Positions 33,543 through 40,239 of a stretch of 40,239 nucleotides of DNA are shown piece after piece. A program made the translations under genes and the position numbers. The number at the start of each line of letters is the position of its first letter. Within the stretch, counting starts at the first letter, position 1. Location of the stretch: positions 1 through 40,239 of the forward strand of contig CANQJG010000003.1 of the NCBI GenBank assembly GCA_947624185.1. Reading direction: 5' to 3'. The notes under the pieces are model-generated. The model was not told the origin of the DNA. It saw only the letters and a program-made list of their open reading frames with translations, and ran no database searches. Source of the DNA: an uncultured Clostridia bacterium. GTDB lineage: Bacteria; Bacillota; Clostridia; TANB77; CAG-508.

Positions 33543-35366
33543 CTATTCTTTAACTGTTCTTCTTGCTTCTCTTTCACGTGTTTTTGTATCCAATATTTTC
33601 TTTCTTAATCTAATATTTAAAGGTGTAACTTCAACAAGTTCGTCATCTTCTATAAATTCAATAGCTTGCTCTAATGACATATTTAAAGGTGGAACTAGAC
33701 GAAGTGCATCATCTGAACCTGATGCTCTAGTGTTAGTTAGATGTTTCTCTTTGCATACGTTTACTGATAAATCTTCATATCTTGGATTTATTCCAACTAT
33801 CATACCTTCATAAACTTCTACACCTGGTTCGATTAAAAGTTCTCCCCTTAATTGTGCATTATATAAACCATAAGTAATTGATGTTCCTGCTTCAAAAGCA
33901 ACTATAACGCCTTTTGTTCTTGATTGGATTTCTCCTTTATATGGCTCATAATCTTTAAATACACTTGCCATCCTTCCTTCGCCTTTTGTATCTGTTAAGA
34001 ATTCTGTTCTATAACCAATTAATCCTCTTGAAGGTATTTCGAATTCTATCTTAGTGTGACCGCTTTCAGCAGGTTCCATATTTACCATTTCAGCTTTTCT
34101 TTTTCCTAATTTTTCAATAACAGTTCCAACTGAATCGTCAGGAATATTTACGCTTAAAACTTCAATAGGTTCGCATTTTACACCTTCAATTTCTTTGAAA
34201 ATAACTTTTGGACGAGATACTAAAAGCTCAAATCCTTCTCTTCTCATAGTTTCAATAAGAACTGATAAATGTAATTCTCCACGACCACATACTTCAAAAC
34301 TATCTGCCTTATCTGTATCGCTAACTCTTAATGAAACATTTCTTTCAAGCTCTTTTTGCAATCTATCTCTGATATGTCTAGAAGTAACAAATTTACCTTC
34401 TTTTCCAGCCAAAGGTCCGTCATTTACACTAAAAGTCATTGAAACTGTTGGTTCATCAATATTAACGAAATCGATTTTTTCCGGATGATCTACATCACAA
34501 ATTGTCTCTCCAATGTTTATATCAGGGATTCCTGAAATAACTACTATGTCTCCGGCTTTAACTTCTTCAGCTTCAACTCTTTTTAATCCTTCATAAGTGA
34601 ATAATTTAGCAATTTTGCCTTGAGCAACATCTCCATTTTCCTTGCAAATGCTAACAGTTTGACCAGCTTTTATTGTACCACGTTCTACTCTACCTGAAGC
34701 CAATCTTCCAAGGTAATCATCATAACCAATATTAGAAACTAGAAGTTGTAAAGTACCGTCAATATCACATTTTGGTGGATCAATTTTTTCAACAATTGTA
34801 TCAAAAATGCACTTAACATTGTCGCTCTCATCTTCTAAATTCATTTTAGCAATTCCATTTTTAGCAGACGCATATATAACTGGAAAGTCTAATTGCTCAT
34901 CATTAGCACCCAAATCAATAAATAACTCTAGAACATCATCTACAGCTTTTACAGGATTTGCACCAGGTCTATCAATTTTGTTGATAACAACAATTGGTTG
35001 TAAATCTAGTGCTAAAGCTTTTTTTAAAACTTCCCTTGTTTGAGGCATTGGACCGTCAAATGCATCAACCAAAAGTAAAACTCCGTCAACAGTTTTAAGA
35101 ACACGCTCAACTTCTCCTTCAAAATCAGCATGTCCTGGAGTATCAACAATATTTATTTTTATATCATTATACATAATTGATGTGTTTTTAGAAAGAATTG
35201 TGATTCCTCTTTCTCTTTCCAAGTCGTTAGAATCCATTACTCTTTCTTCAACTTGTTCATTATCTCTAAAAACGTGACTCTGACGTAAAAGTGCATCAAC
35301 CAATGTTGTCTTTCCATGGTCAACGTGCGCAATAATTGCAATATTTCTTATATTTTCGTTTATCAT
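33543..35366 (-). CDS. typA: Ribosome-associated GTPase TypA/BipA
   Basis: 607 residues, normal length. An EF-G-like translational GTPase linked to ribosome assembly and stress growth. G1 AHVDHGKT (13-20), ERERGITI switch I, DTPGHADF G3 and NKIDRPGA G4 are all intact. The family-specific C-terminal domain is present (LVSRPKVIFKE, SRGLIGYRTEFLTDTKGEG, VNPRYEDL-type NPRYEDLSVNVCKEKHLTNTRASG). GAGGG lies before the ATG. It follows the S1-domain gene by 86 bp, and both concern translation, so co-expression is likely. Confidence 0.97.
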   Translation of the reverse strand: MINENIRNIAIIAHVDHGKTTLVDALLRQSHVFRDNEQVEERVMDSNDLERERGITILSKNTSIMYNDIKINIVDTPGHADFEGEVERVLKTVDGVLLLVDAFDGPMPQTREVLKKALALDLQPIVVINKIDRPGANPVKAVDDVLELFIDLGANDEQLDFPVIYASAKNGIAKMNLEDESDNVKCIFDTIVEKIDPPKCDIDGTLQLLVSNIGYDDYLGRLASGRVERGTIKAGQTVSICKENGDVAQGKIAKLFTYEGLKRVEAEEVKAGDIVVISGIPDINIGETICDVDHPEKIDFVNIDEPTVSMTFSVNDGPLAGKEGKFVTSRHIRDRLQKELERNVSLRVSDTDKADSFEVCGRGELHLSVLIETMRREGFELLVSRPKVIFKEIEGVKCEPIEVLSVNIPDDSVGTVIEKLGKRKAEMVNMEPAESGHTKIEFEIPSRGLIGYRTEFLTDTKGEGRMASVFKDYEPYKGEIQSRTKGVIVAFEAGTSITYGLYNAQLRGELLIEPGVEVYEGMIVGINPRYEDLSVNVCKEKHLTNTRASGSDDALRLVPPLNMSLEQAIEFIEDDELVEVTPLNIRLRKKILDTKTREREARRTVKE

Positions 35367-35452
35367 TTTCTTACCCTCTTTTATTATCTTTTCTTATTAT
35401 GATTTTTTGTTTTTTATTATGGTTTTTGTATGTTTTTTTTGCTTATTTATTT

Positions 35453-36517
35453 TTAATTAAGACTACTATACTCATTGCTCGTGCCTTCTAATTCTTTTAT
35501 AGAAAGTTCGATTTTTTTCTTTTCCAAATTTATATCTATTATTTTAGTATTAACTTCTTCTCCAATTTGTAACTTTTCTTCAGGTTTAGAAATCCTTTCT
35601 TCACAAATTTGAGAAATATGTATAAGACCGTCTACTCCTTCTGTAATTTGAGCAAACACTCCAAAAGGCATAAACTTTCTAATTTTTACTTTTACAATGT
35701 CTCCTACTTTATAATTAATACTTTCCCAAGGATCTACACCTTTTCCTTCATAAGACAATTTGATTCTCTTATTTTCTTTGTCTAATTCTTTAATAGTAAC
35801 ATTTATTTTTTGACCTTGTGTTAAAATATCTTGTACTTTGGCATCTCTGTTCCATGAAATCTCTGAAATGTGAAGCAAGCCTTGGACTCCATTAATATCA
35901 ACAAATGCACCATAAGAGCATATACTTGACACAATACCTTCGTATTCCTTTCCAACTTCAGCATTGCTCCAAAAGTCATTTTCAGCTTTTTCCTTTATTT
36001 CATCTAAAACAGCTTTGCAAGAACCGATTATTTTACGTTCCTTTGGATTGTATTCAATAATTTTAAATCTTACTATGTCTTTTTGACCACAAGAAAGTGA
36101 GTTAGGAATAAACACTCTAATTCCATTTATATTTATAACCAGACCTTTGTCAGTAACTTCGTTAACTTTTTCTTCAAAGATTTCGTTGTTTTCTACTTTT
36201 TCTTCAAACTCTTTTTTTGCTTCTTGACTTTTTAATCTTTTGCAAGATAAAAGTACGTTACCCAAACCGTCATTTAATTTTAGAATTTCAAATTTTATTT
36301 TGTCTCCAGCTTTCACTTCTTTAGCAGGATCTACATTTTCATCATACGAATACTCAGATTTCGGAATTATACCGTCAGCTTTGTAATTTAAGTCAACAAA
36401 AATTTCTCCCTTGCTACTTACATTAATAACTGTTCCTTCTGTTATTTTTTCTAACTTTTGATTTTCGTTCATTGAATTATTTAATAACTCTTCAAATGAG
36501 ATATTTTCTTCGTTCAT
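35453..36517 (-). CDS. S1-domain RNA-binding protein (ribosomal protein S1-like)
   Basis: 354 residues with S1 domains at about 24-93, 111-168 (degenerate), 189-256 (YEGIVSSICSYGAFVDINGVQGLLHISEISW) and 270-342 (VKVKIRKFMPFGVFAQITEGVDGLIHISQI). This short four-domain form is typical of Firmicutes RpsA/YpfD homologues, which bind mRNA on or off the ribosome. AAAGGAAT precedes the ATG. A perfect promoter lies at 36625-36653, giving a leader of about 100 nt with a hairpin at 36549-36576. In clostridia this gene is often fused or next to ispH; that is not the case here. Confidence 0.9.
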   Translation of the reverse strand: MNEENISFEELLNNSMNENQKLEKITEGTVINVSSKGEIFVDLNYKADGIIPKSEYSYDENVDPAKEVKAGDKIKFEILKLNDGLGNVLLSCKRLKSQEAKKEFEEKVENNEIFEEKVNEVTDKGLVININGIRVFIPNSLSCGQKDIVRFKIIEYNPKERKIIGSCKAVLDEIKEKAENDFWSNAEVGKEYEGIVSSICSYGAFVDINGVQGLLHISEISWNRDAKVQDILTQGQKINVTIKELDKENKRIKLSYEGKGVDPWESINYKVGDIVKVKIRKFMPFGVFAQITEGVDGLIHISQICEERISKPEEKLQIGEEVNTKIIDINLEKKKIELSIKELEGTSNEYSSLN

Positions 36518-36548
36518 TAAAAATTTTATTCCTTTTATACGTATATTT

Positions 36549-36576
36549 AGGTTTTTAGAAGGTTACCTATAAACCT
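36549..36576 (-). promoter_or_regulatory. Leader hairpin of the S1-domain gene
   Basis: AGGTTT and AAACCT pair around an inner AAGGTTACCT. It lies 32 nt before the ATG. A site for autogenous control is possible but unproven. Confidence 0.35.
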
Positions 36577-36624
36577 TTATTAAATCATTATTTTGTTATA
36601 TTTTACTACTAAGTCAACATTATA

Positions 36625-36653
36625 ATTATACCGTAACATTGACCGTTTGTCAA
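36625..36653 (-). promoter_or_regulatory. Sigma-A promoter of the S1-domain gene
   Basis: TTGACA, 17 nt, TATAAT on the minus strand; perfect boxes and spacing. ATGTTGAC occurs at the -35 and again just after the -10. Confidence 0.88.
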
Positions 36654-36724
36654 CATAACAGATTGTATAAAACTTATAAAATTGCTTTTAGCTTTTCACT
36701 TGACCAACTGATTATATAAAAATA

Positions 36725-36755
36725 AATTGATGTACGAAAATTTCGCACACCAATT
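36725..36755 (-). terminator. Terminator of the prepilin-like pair
   Basis: AATTGGTGTGCGAAA and TTTCGTACATCAATT form a 15-bp stem with G-T pairs, 15 bp after the stop codon at 36771, followed on the minus strand by TATTTTTATA. A hairpin right after the coding end is also typical of variable genes of diversity-generating retroelements. Confidence 0.7.
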
Positions 36756-36770
36756 CACTTAAGATTTAAT

Positions 36771-38222
36771 TTATTTCATATAAAGTACCACACGAAAACC
36801 TGTAATCATACTATAAGCACTCTTTAGAGTATCATCACCTTCGGCATGAACTACAGGGCACTCATTTCCTGCATATTTAAAGCTTCCACCACGAAGAATA
36901 ACATACATTGTACTATCTTTAATATTGTGAGCAGTCGTCCATTCCCATACATTTCCTGCCATATCATATATATTATATGCTTTGAAATCATTACATACAC
37001 CTGTTGCCAGTTCTATTCTGGTTTTGTACGTTTTGCTACTTTTTTCATAACTTTGATCAGCCTTTGCTGTTACTGAACTTTTATTATATGTTGAAGCATA
37101 ATCCCATGTGTCTTTATCTTCATCACTATTTAAACCATGTTTTGCCCAAAAGCCATTTATTTTTGTATAATTTGTTGTCGTATTATTATAATAGTTTCCC
37201 CAATTTGTTGAATTTGATATTGTTTTTCCAATACTAGCAAATAGATTACAAATCACATTCCATGCTTGACTGTCTACTAAATAACTTCCTACACTATCTT
37301 TATTCTTATCTTTATACATATTTTCTGCTACTATTTTAGCGCTTGCTTGGCTTATATAATTCCATACTGGTTCACCTTTTTTACTTACTGGTGATAAATT
37401 TTTTATTGCATCTAATCCAGCTTTATTTGTCTGGCCCCTATTAGAATGATCATATGTTAAATCGCCTTTAACATAAAAACCTGCATTACTTGGAATTCCT
37501 GCTTCATACCTTGCTATATAAAATCCACCATATTTTCTTATACTTTCTTTTGCTTTACTTGTTTGATTTTTCTCCCAACTCGAAGTTATTGCACTTATTC
37601 CCGAATCACCTGAAGCACCACTATTGTATTCGTTATTTACATTTGTAATATCAGCACTTGTATAATCATCACTCCACGCTAGTCCATTGCCTGCAGTTGA
37701 TGTTCCATTTGTTTCATACGGAGTATTATGACTCCAGCCTTTATCCATTACATCATTTTTTGCATCTTCATATTCTTGTTCTGTACATGGTATCCATACA
37801 AATTGATTTCCGCCACCACTATTGTTTAAGTCATCTCCTGAAACATCTGATATTACAAATCCTGTTTTTCTATTTCCACCTGCATAATAGAATCCCTTTG
37901 GTATTGGTATTATATATCCTTTTCCATCTGACGTTGGTGTTACTATACTTGTATCCCAATTTTTATTACTTGGTATCTCTGTTTCTTCTCCTGCACCTTT
38001 CAATCTTGCTTCCATTTCTTCTTCTAAATCTTGTAAACCATTTTCTTCTTCATTTTGGGCACCTTCATATTTTTCTGTTGCTTGTTTTGTTTTATCAATT
38101 AATCCATTATCTCCCAAAGTTAGATTCAAGGTGACTCCTGCTAAAATTAACATTATTATGATTGTAATTACAAGTGACAGTATAGTTATACCTTGCTCTT
38201 TTTGATTTTTCTTCTGTTTCAT
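36771..38222 (-). CDS. Prepilin-like protein with FGE/SUMF1-like C-terminal domain (second of pair)
   Basis: 483 residues. A class III-type prepilin leader (QG|ITILSLVITIIIMLILAGV; cleavage after G11) lacks the usual Glu at +5. A helical stalk (LIDKTKQATEKYEGAQ...) follows, then from about 88 a domain with the end motifs YDMAGNVWEWTT, RGGSFKYAG and GFRVVLYMK of the formylglycine-generating-enzyme/C-type-lectin fold. The Cys pair needed for FGE catalysis is not present as CxxxxC, so this is more likely a binding domain than an enzyme. The last 50 residues differ from its paralogue mainly between GGSFKYAG and GFRVVL. AGGAGG overlaps the upstream stop codon, so translation is coupled. Probably exported on a pilus-like fibre. 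Confidence 0.85.
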   Translation of the reverse strand: MKQKKNQKEQGITILSLVITIIIMLILAGVTLNLTLGDNGLIDKTKQATEKYEGAQNEEENGLQDLEEEMEARLKGAGEETEIPSNKNWDTSIVTPTSDGKGYIIPIPKGFYYAGGNRKTGFVISDVSGDDLNNSGGGNQFVWIPCTEQEYEDAKNDVMDKGWSHNTPYETNGTSTAGNGLAWSDDYTSADITNVNNEYNSGASGDSGISAITSSWEKNQTSKAKESIRKYGGFYIARYEAGIPSNAGFYVKGDLTYDHSNRGQTNKAGLDAIKNLSPVSKKGEPVWNYISQASAKIVAENMYKDKNKDSVGSYLVDSQAWNVICNLFASIGKTISNSTNWGNYYNNTTTNYTKINGFWAKHGLNSDEDKDTWDYASTYNKSSVTAKADQSYEKSSKTYKTRIELATGVCNDFKAYNIYDMAGNVWEWTTAHNIKDSTMYVILRGGSFKYAGNECPVVHAEGDDTLKSAYSMITGFRVVLYMK

Positions 38223-38231
38223 TTTTACCTC

Positions 38232-39725
38232 CTATTTTACATAAAGAACTACTCTAAAGCCCATAATAGCATGGCAAACAGTATTTAAATCATCATCGCC
38301 TTCTGCATGTACTATTGGATATCCGTCTCCGGCATATTTAAAACTACCACCACGTGGAACAACATACATTTTATCTCCATTGATGTTATGTCCTGTCGTC
38401 CATTCCCATACATTTCCTGCCATATCATATATATTATACACTCTAAAATCATCACACAAACCTGTTCCCAATTCTATTCTGTATTTATATGTTGTACTAG
38501 ACTTAGTATAAGTACTATCAGGTTTAACATTAATATTACCTTTTTCATACTTTGATGCATAAGTGTCCCATTTATCAGCATCTGTCAATCCATATTTTGC
38601 CCATAAACCATTTATTTTTGAATAATCTGTTGATGTATTATTGTAGTAGTTTCCAAATTTTGTAGAATTTAATATTGTTCTTTGCGTATCTTTTGTTCCT
38701 AATACATCCTTGAATAACTGACAAACACGATTCCATGCCTGACTATCTATTAAATAACTTCCTACACTATCGTTATTCTTGTCTTTATACATATTTTCTG
38801 CTACCGTTTTTGCATTTGATTGGTTTATGTAGTTCCATACTTGTACACCTTTTTTGCTTACTGGTGATAAACCATTTATTGCATTCAATCCTGCAGTATT
38901 TACTTGTCCCCTATTTGTATGATTATATGTTAAATCGCTATTTATATAGAAGCTTGCATTACTTGGTACTCCTGCTTCATATCTTGCTATATAAAATCCA
39001 CCATATTTCCCTGTACTTTCTATTGCTTTACTAGTTTGATTTTTTTCCCATTTTGAAGTTATCGCACTTATTGTAGCTTCTGGTACACTTTTAGCAACAT
39101 ATACATCATTTACCTTTTTGATATCAGCATCTGTATAATCATCACTCCAAGCTAAGCCCTTTCCTGTAGTTGATGTTCCATTTGTTTCATATTGAGTGTT
39201 ATGACTCCAATTTTCATCCATTACATCATCTTTTGCTTCTCTATATTCACTTGCAGTACATGGTATCCATACAAATTGATTTCCACCAGCACTATTTTTT
39301 AAATCATCTCCTTCTTGATCAGAAATTACAAATCCTGTACTTTTATTTCCACCTGCATAATAAAATCCTTTGGGCACTGGTATTACATTTCCTTTTCCGT
39401 CTGATATTGGTGTTACTTTGCTCATATCCCAATTTGATTGGTTTGGTGCTTCTGTTCCTGCATCTTCAAATTGATCATATAAATCATCTTGAAAATCTTG
39501 TATTCTGTCTTCTTCTTTTTCTTGAGTTTCTTCATATTTTTCTGTTGATTGACTTGCCTTGTCAATTAATCCATTGTCTCTAAGTGCTGCATTTAATACA
39601 ACTCCTGATAAAATTAGCATTACCAATATAGTTACAGATAGTGCAATTATAGTTACACCCTGTTCATTCAAAATTTTCATATTATTTTTGTATGAATTTT
39701 TTGTTTGTATTTTATTTTGATTCAT
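38232..39725 (-). CDS. Prepilin-like protein with FGE/SUMF1-like C-terminal domain (first of pair)
   Basis: 497 residues, paralogue of the next gene along nearly its whole length. Prepilin motif EQG|VTIIALSVTILVMLILSGV with G23 as cleavage point, again with no Glu at +5, after a longer basic leader. Helical stalk (LIDKASQSTEKYEE...), then the FGE-like region from about 102 with WEKNQTSKA, GGFYIARYEAGVPSNA, YDMAGNVWEWTTGH, RGGSFKYAGDGYPIVHAEGD and GFRVVLYVK. AAAGGA lies 7 nt before the ATG. A promoter at 39907-39935 leaves a leader of about 175 nt. Prepilin peptidase and pilus assembly genes are not in the window, so partners must be elsewhere. Surface adhesin or ligand-binding role is inferred. 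Confidence 0.85.
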   Translation of the reverse strand: MNQNKIQTKNSYKNNMKILNEQGVTIIALSVTILVMLILSGVVLNAALRDNGLIDKASQSTEKYEETQEKEEDRIQDFQDDLYDQFEDAGTEAPNQSNWDMSKVTPISDGKGNVIPVPKGFYYAGGNKSTGFVISDQEGDDLKNSAGGNQFVWIPCTASEYREAKDDVMDENWSHNTQYETNGTSTTGKGLAWSDDYTDADIKKVNDVYVAKSVPEATISAITSKWEKNQTSKAIESTGKYGGFYIARYEAGVPSNASFYINSDLTYNHTNRGQVNTAGLNAINGLSPVSKKGVQVWNYINQSNAKTVAENMYKDKNNDSVGSYLIDSQAWNRVCQLFKDVLGTKDTQRTILNSTKFGNYYNNTSTDYSKINGLWAKYGLTDADKWDTYASKYEKGNINVKPDSTYTKSSTTYKYRIELGTGLCDDFRVYNIYDMAGNVWEWTTGHNINGDKMYVVPRGGSFKYAGDGYPIVHAEGDDDLNTVCHAIMGFRVVLYVK

Positions 39726-39906
39726 TTGTTTTTCCTTTCTATTCTATTTTTTTCTCATTTTTACTCTAGTAATTTTCTATAACTCATAAAATATTATCGA
39801 TGTGTCATGAAATATCAATACTTCTTCAATATTTTTAATTTACCCTATTTTGCTTTTTTAATTCACATTTTCTATATTTTGTATTCGGTTTGTTCCGACT
39901 ATTTTT

Positions 39907-39935
39907 ATTTTACCATTACATTTTTTCACTGTCAA
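39907..39935 (-). promoter_or_regulatory. Promoter of the prepilin-like pair
   Basis: TTGACA, 17 nt, TAAAAT on the minus strand. The distance to the ATG at 39725 leaves a leader of about 175 nt, in which I recognise no known riboswitch. The gap 39726-40010 holds nothing else I can support. Confidence 0.7.
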
Positions 39936-40022
39936 TTATTTTTACAACTTTTGCAATTTATAAAAATAATCGTAAAAGTAAAGCTACAAAAGACAACAAA
40001 AAGCCACGTATTTTAGATTAAA

Positions 40023-40239
40023 CTAAAACACATAGCTTCTATTTCTATGTTTCCACCCGTTTCCTATTATATTTAAAACATTCAAACTGTTGATCAATGA
40101 TGCCATTATATCTACTAAAGTAATTTTTTCTAGACCGATTAACAAATATATGGTAGAATATGGTGTGTGTGTGTGTGTCAGACTGTTGAACAATGAGCCT
40201 ATTATGTCTACTAATACGACTCTCTCTCTCTCTCTCTCT
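40023..40239 (-). CDS. Possible 3' end of a gene running off the window, with in-frame repeats
   Basis: The minus strand is open from the window edge to a TAG at 40023-40025 (about 72 codons). The frame reads an Arg-Glu run from (AG)n, then VLVDIIGSLFNSL, a Thr-His run from (CA)n, a 16-residue stretch, TLVDIMASLINSL and a tail ending RSYVF. The two VDI(I/M) segments are in frame and alike, which favours coding, but dinucleotide tracts and the edge position make assembly or low-complexity artefact equally possible. No family is recognised. Confidence 0.3.
   Translation of the reverse strand, partial: ERERERVVLVDIIGSLFNSLTHTHTPYSTIYLLIGLEKITLVDIMASLINSLNVLNIIGNGWKHRNRSYVF
40082..40214. repeat. 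Two 36-bp direct repeats with dinucleotide tracts
   Basis: TCAAACTGTTGATCAATGAT... (from 40082) and TCAGACTGTTGAACAATGAG... (from 40178) are imperfect copies about 97 bp apart. (GT)8 precedes the second copy, and (TC)9 fills the last bases of the window (40221-40239). Confidence 0.6.

Noticed and set aside
36771-39725. Catalytic formylglycine-generating enzymes
   Set aside because: The active-site Cys pair is not visible and the proteins carry prepilin leaders, so a binding role fits better.
1-40239. tRNA, rRNA or tmRNA genes
   Set aside because: I looked for T-loop-type GGTTCGA(A/T) and cloverleaf-like GC-rich blocks and found none; the only GC-richer blocks are the palindromic repeats.

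Overview
This is an AT-rich window whose protein families are those of an anaerobic, low-GC Firmicute (Clostridia), probably a gut-type lineage. The evidence is a three-subunit NAD-linked [FeFe] hydrogenase, a flavin reductase-rubredoxin fusion, class II aldolase, MnmA, SmpB, TypA, strong AGGAGG ribosome binding sites and TTGACA-N17-TATAAT promoters. I cannot name a species. Almost everything is on the minus strand; the two exceptions are small secreted/membrane proteins at 9134-9490 and 13328-13822. The right edge ends in dinucleotide repeats and looks like a contig end.

Layout by coordinate: (1) 183-2988, small housekeeping or stress genes: a NUDIX gene broken by a one-base frameshift, a flavin reductase-rubredoxin, a DUF1653 protein, a second NUDIX hydrolase and an HD-domain phosphohydrolase. 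(2) 3068-7393, the hydC-hydB-hydA hydrogenase operon with its own promoter, a leader stem-loop and a terminator. (3) 7381-9044, mnmA and an apparently autoregulated DtxR-family regulator. (4) 9063-13876, cell-surface genes: two small plus-strand membrane proteins, a wall amidase with Big_2 and dockerin-like repeats, a membrane-anchored cadherin-like protein, and smpB. (5) 13930-15435, fructose-bisphosphate aldolase and a small membrane protein. (6) 15636-28511, a surface-polysaccharide cluster (two Wzx-type flippases, a Wzy-like polymerase/ligase, GT2, GT4 and GT32-like transferases, WecB and TagA for ManNAc, and a PssD/PssE two-piece transferase) interrupted by an unusual argS. (7) 28625-32356, 6-phosphofructokinase, a cytoplasmic repeat protein with eight near-identical TPR-like units, and a cadherin-like surface protein, probably one operon. 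(8) 32381-36653, trmR-like methyltransferase, typA and an S1-domain protein. (9) 36725-39935, a translationally coupled pair of prepilin-like proteins with SUMF1/FGE-like (C-type-lectin-fold) C-terminal domains.

The least ordinary items are: a three-copy, roughly 190-200 bp, GC-richer palindromic repeat family (26870-27059, 32381-32580, 33305-33505) whose outer arms pair perfectly or nearly so within each copy but differ between copies, two copies flanking the trmR-like gene; the paired prepilin/FGE-like proteins, which resemble known targets of diversity-generating retroelements although no reverse transcriptase or template repeat is in the window; a leader stem-loop shared by the hydrogenase operon and the amidase gene; argS with low-complexity repeat insertions; and a DtxR-family regulator that appears to have lost its metal ligands. 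Functions are inferred from motifs read by eye; no database search was run.
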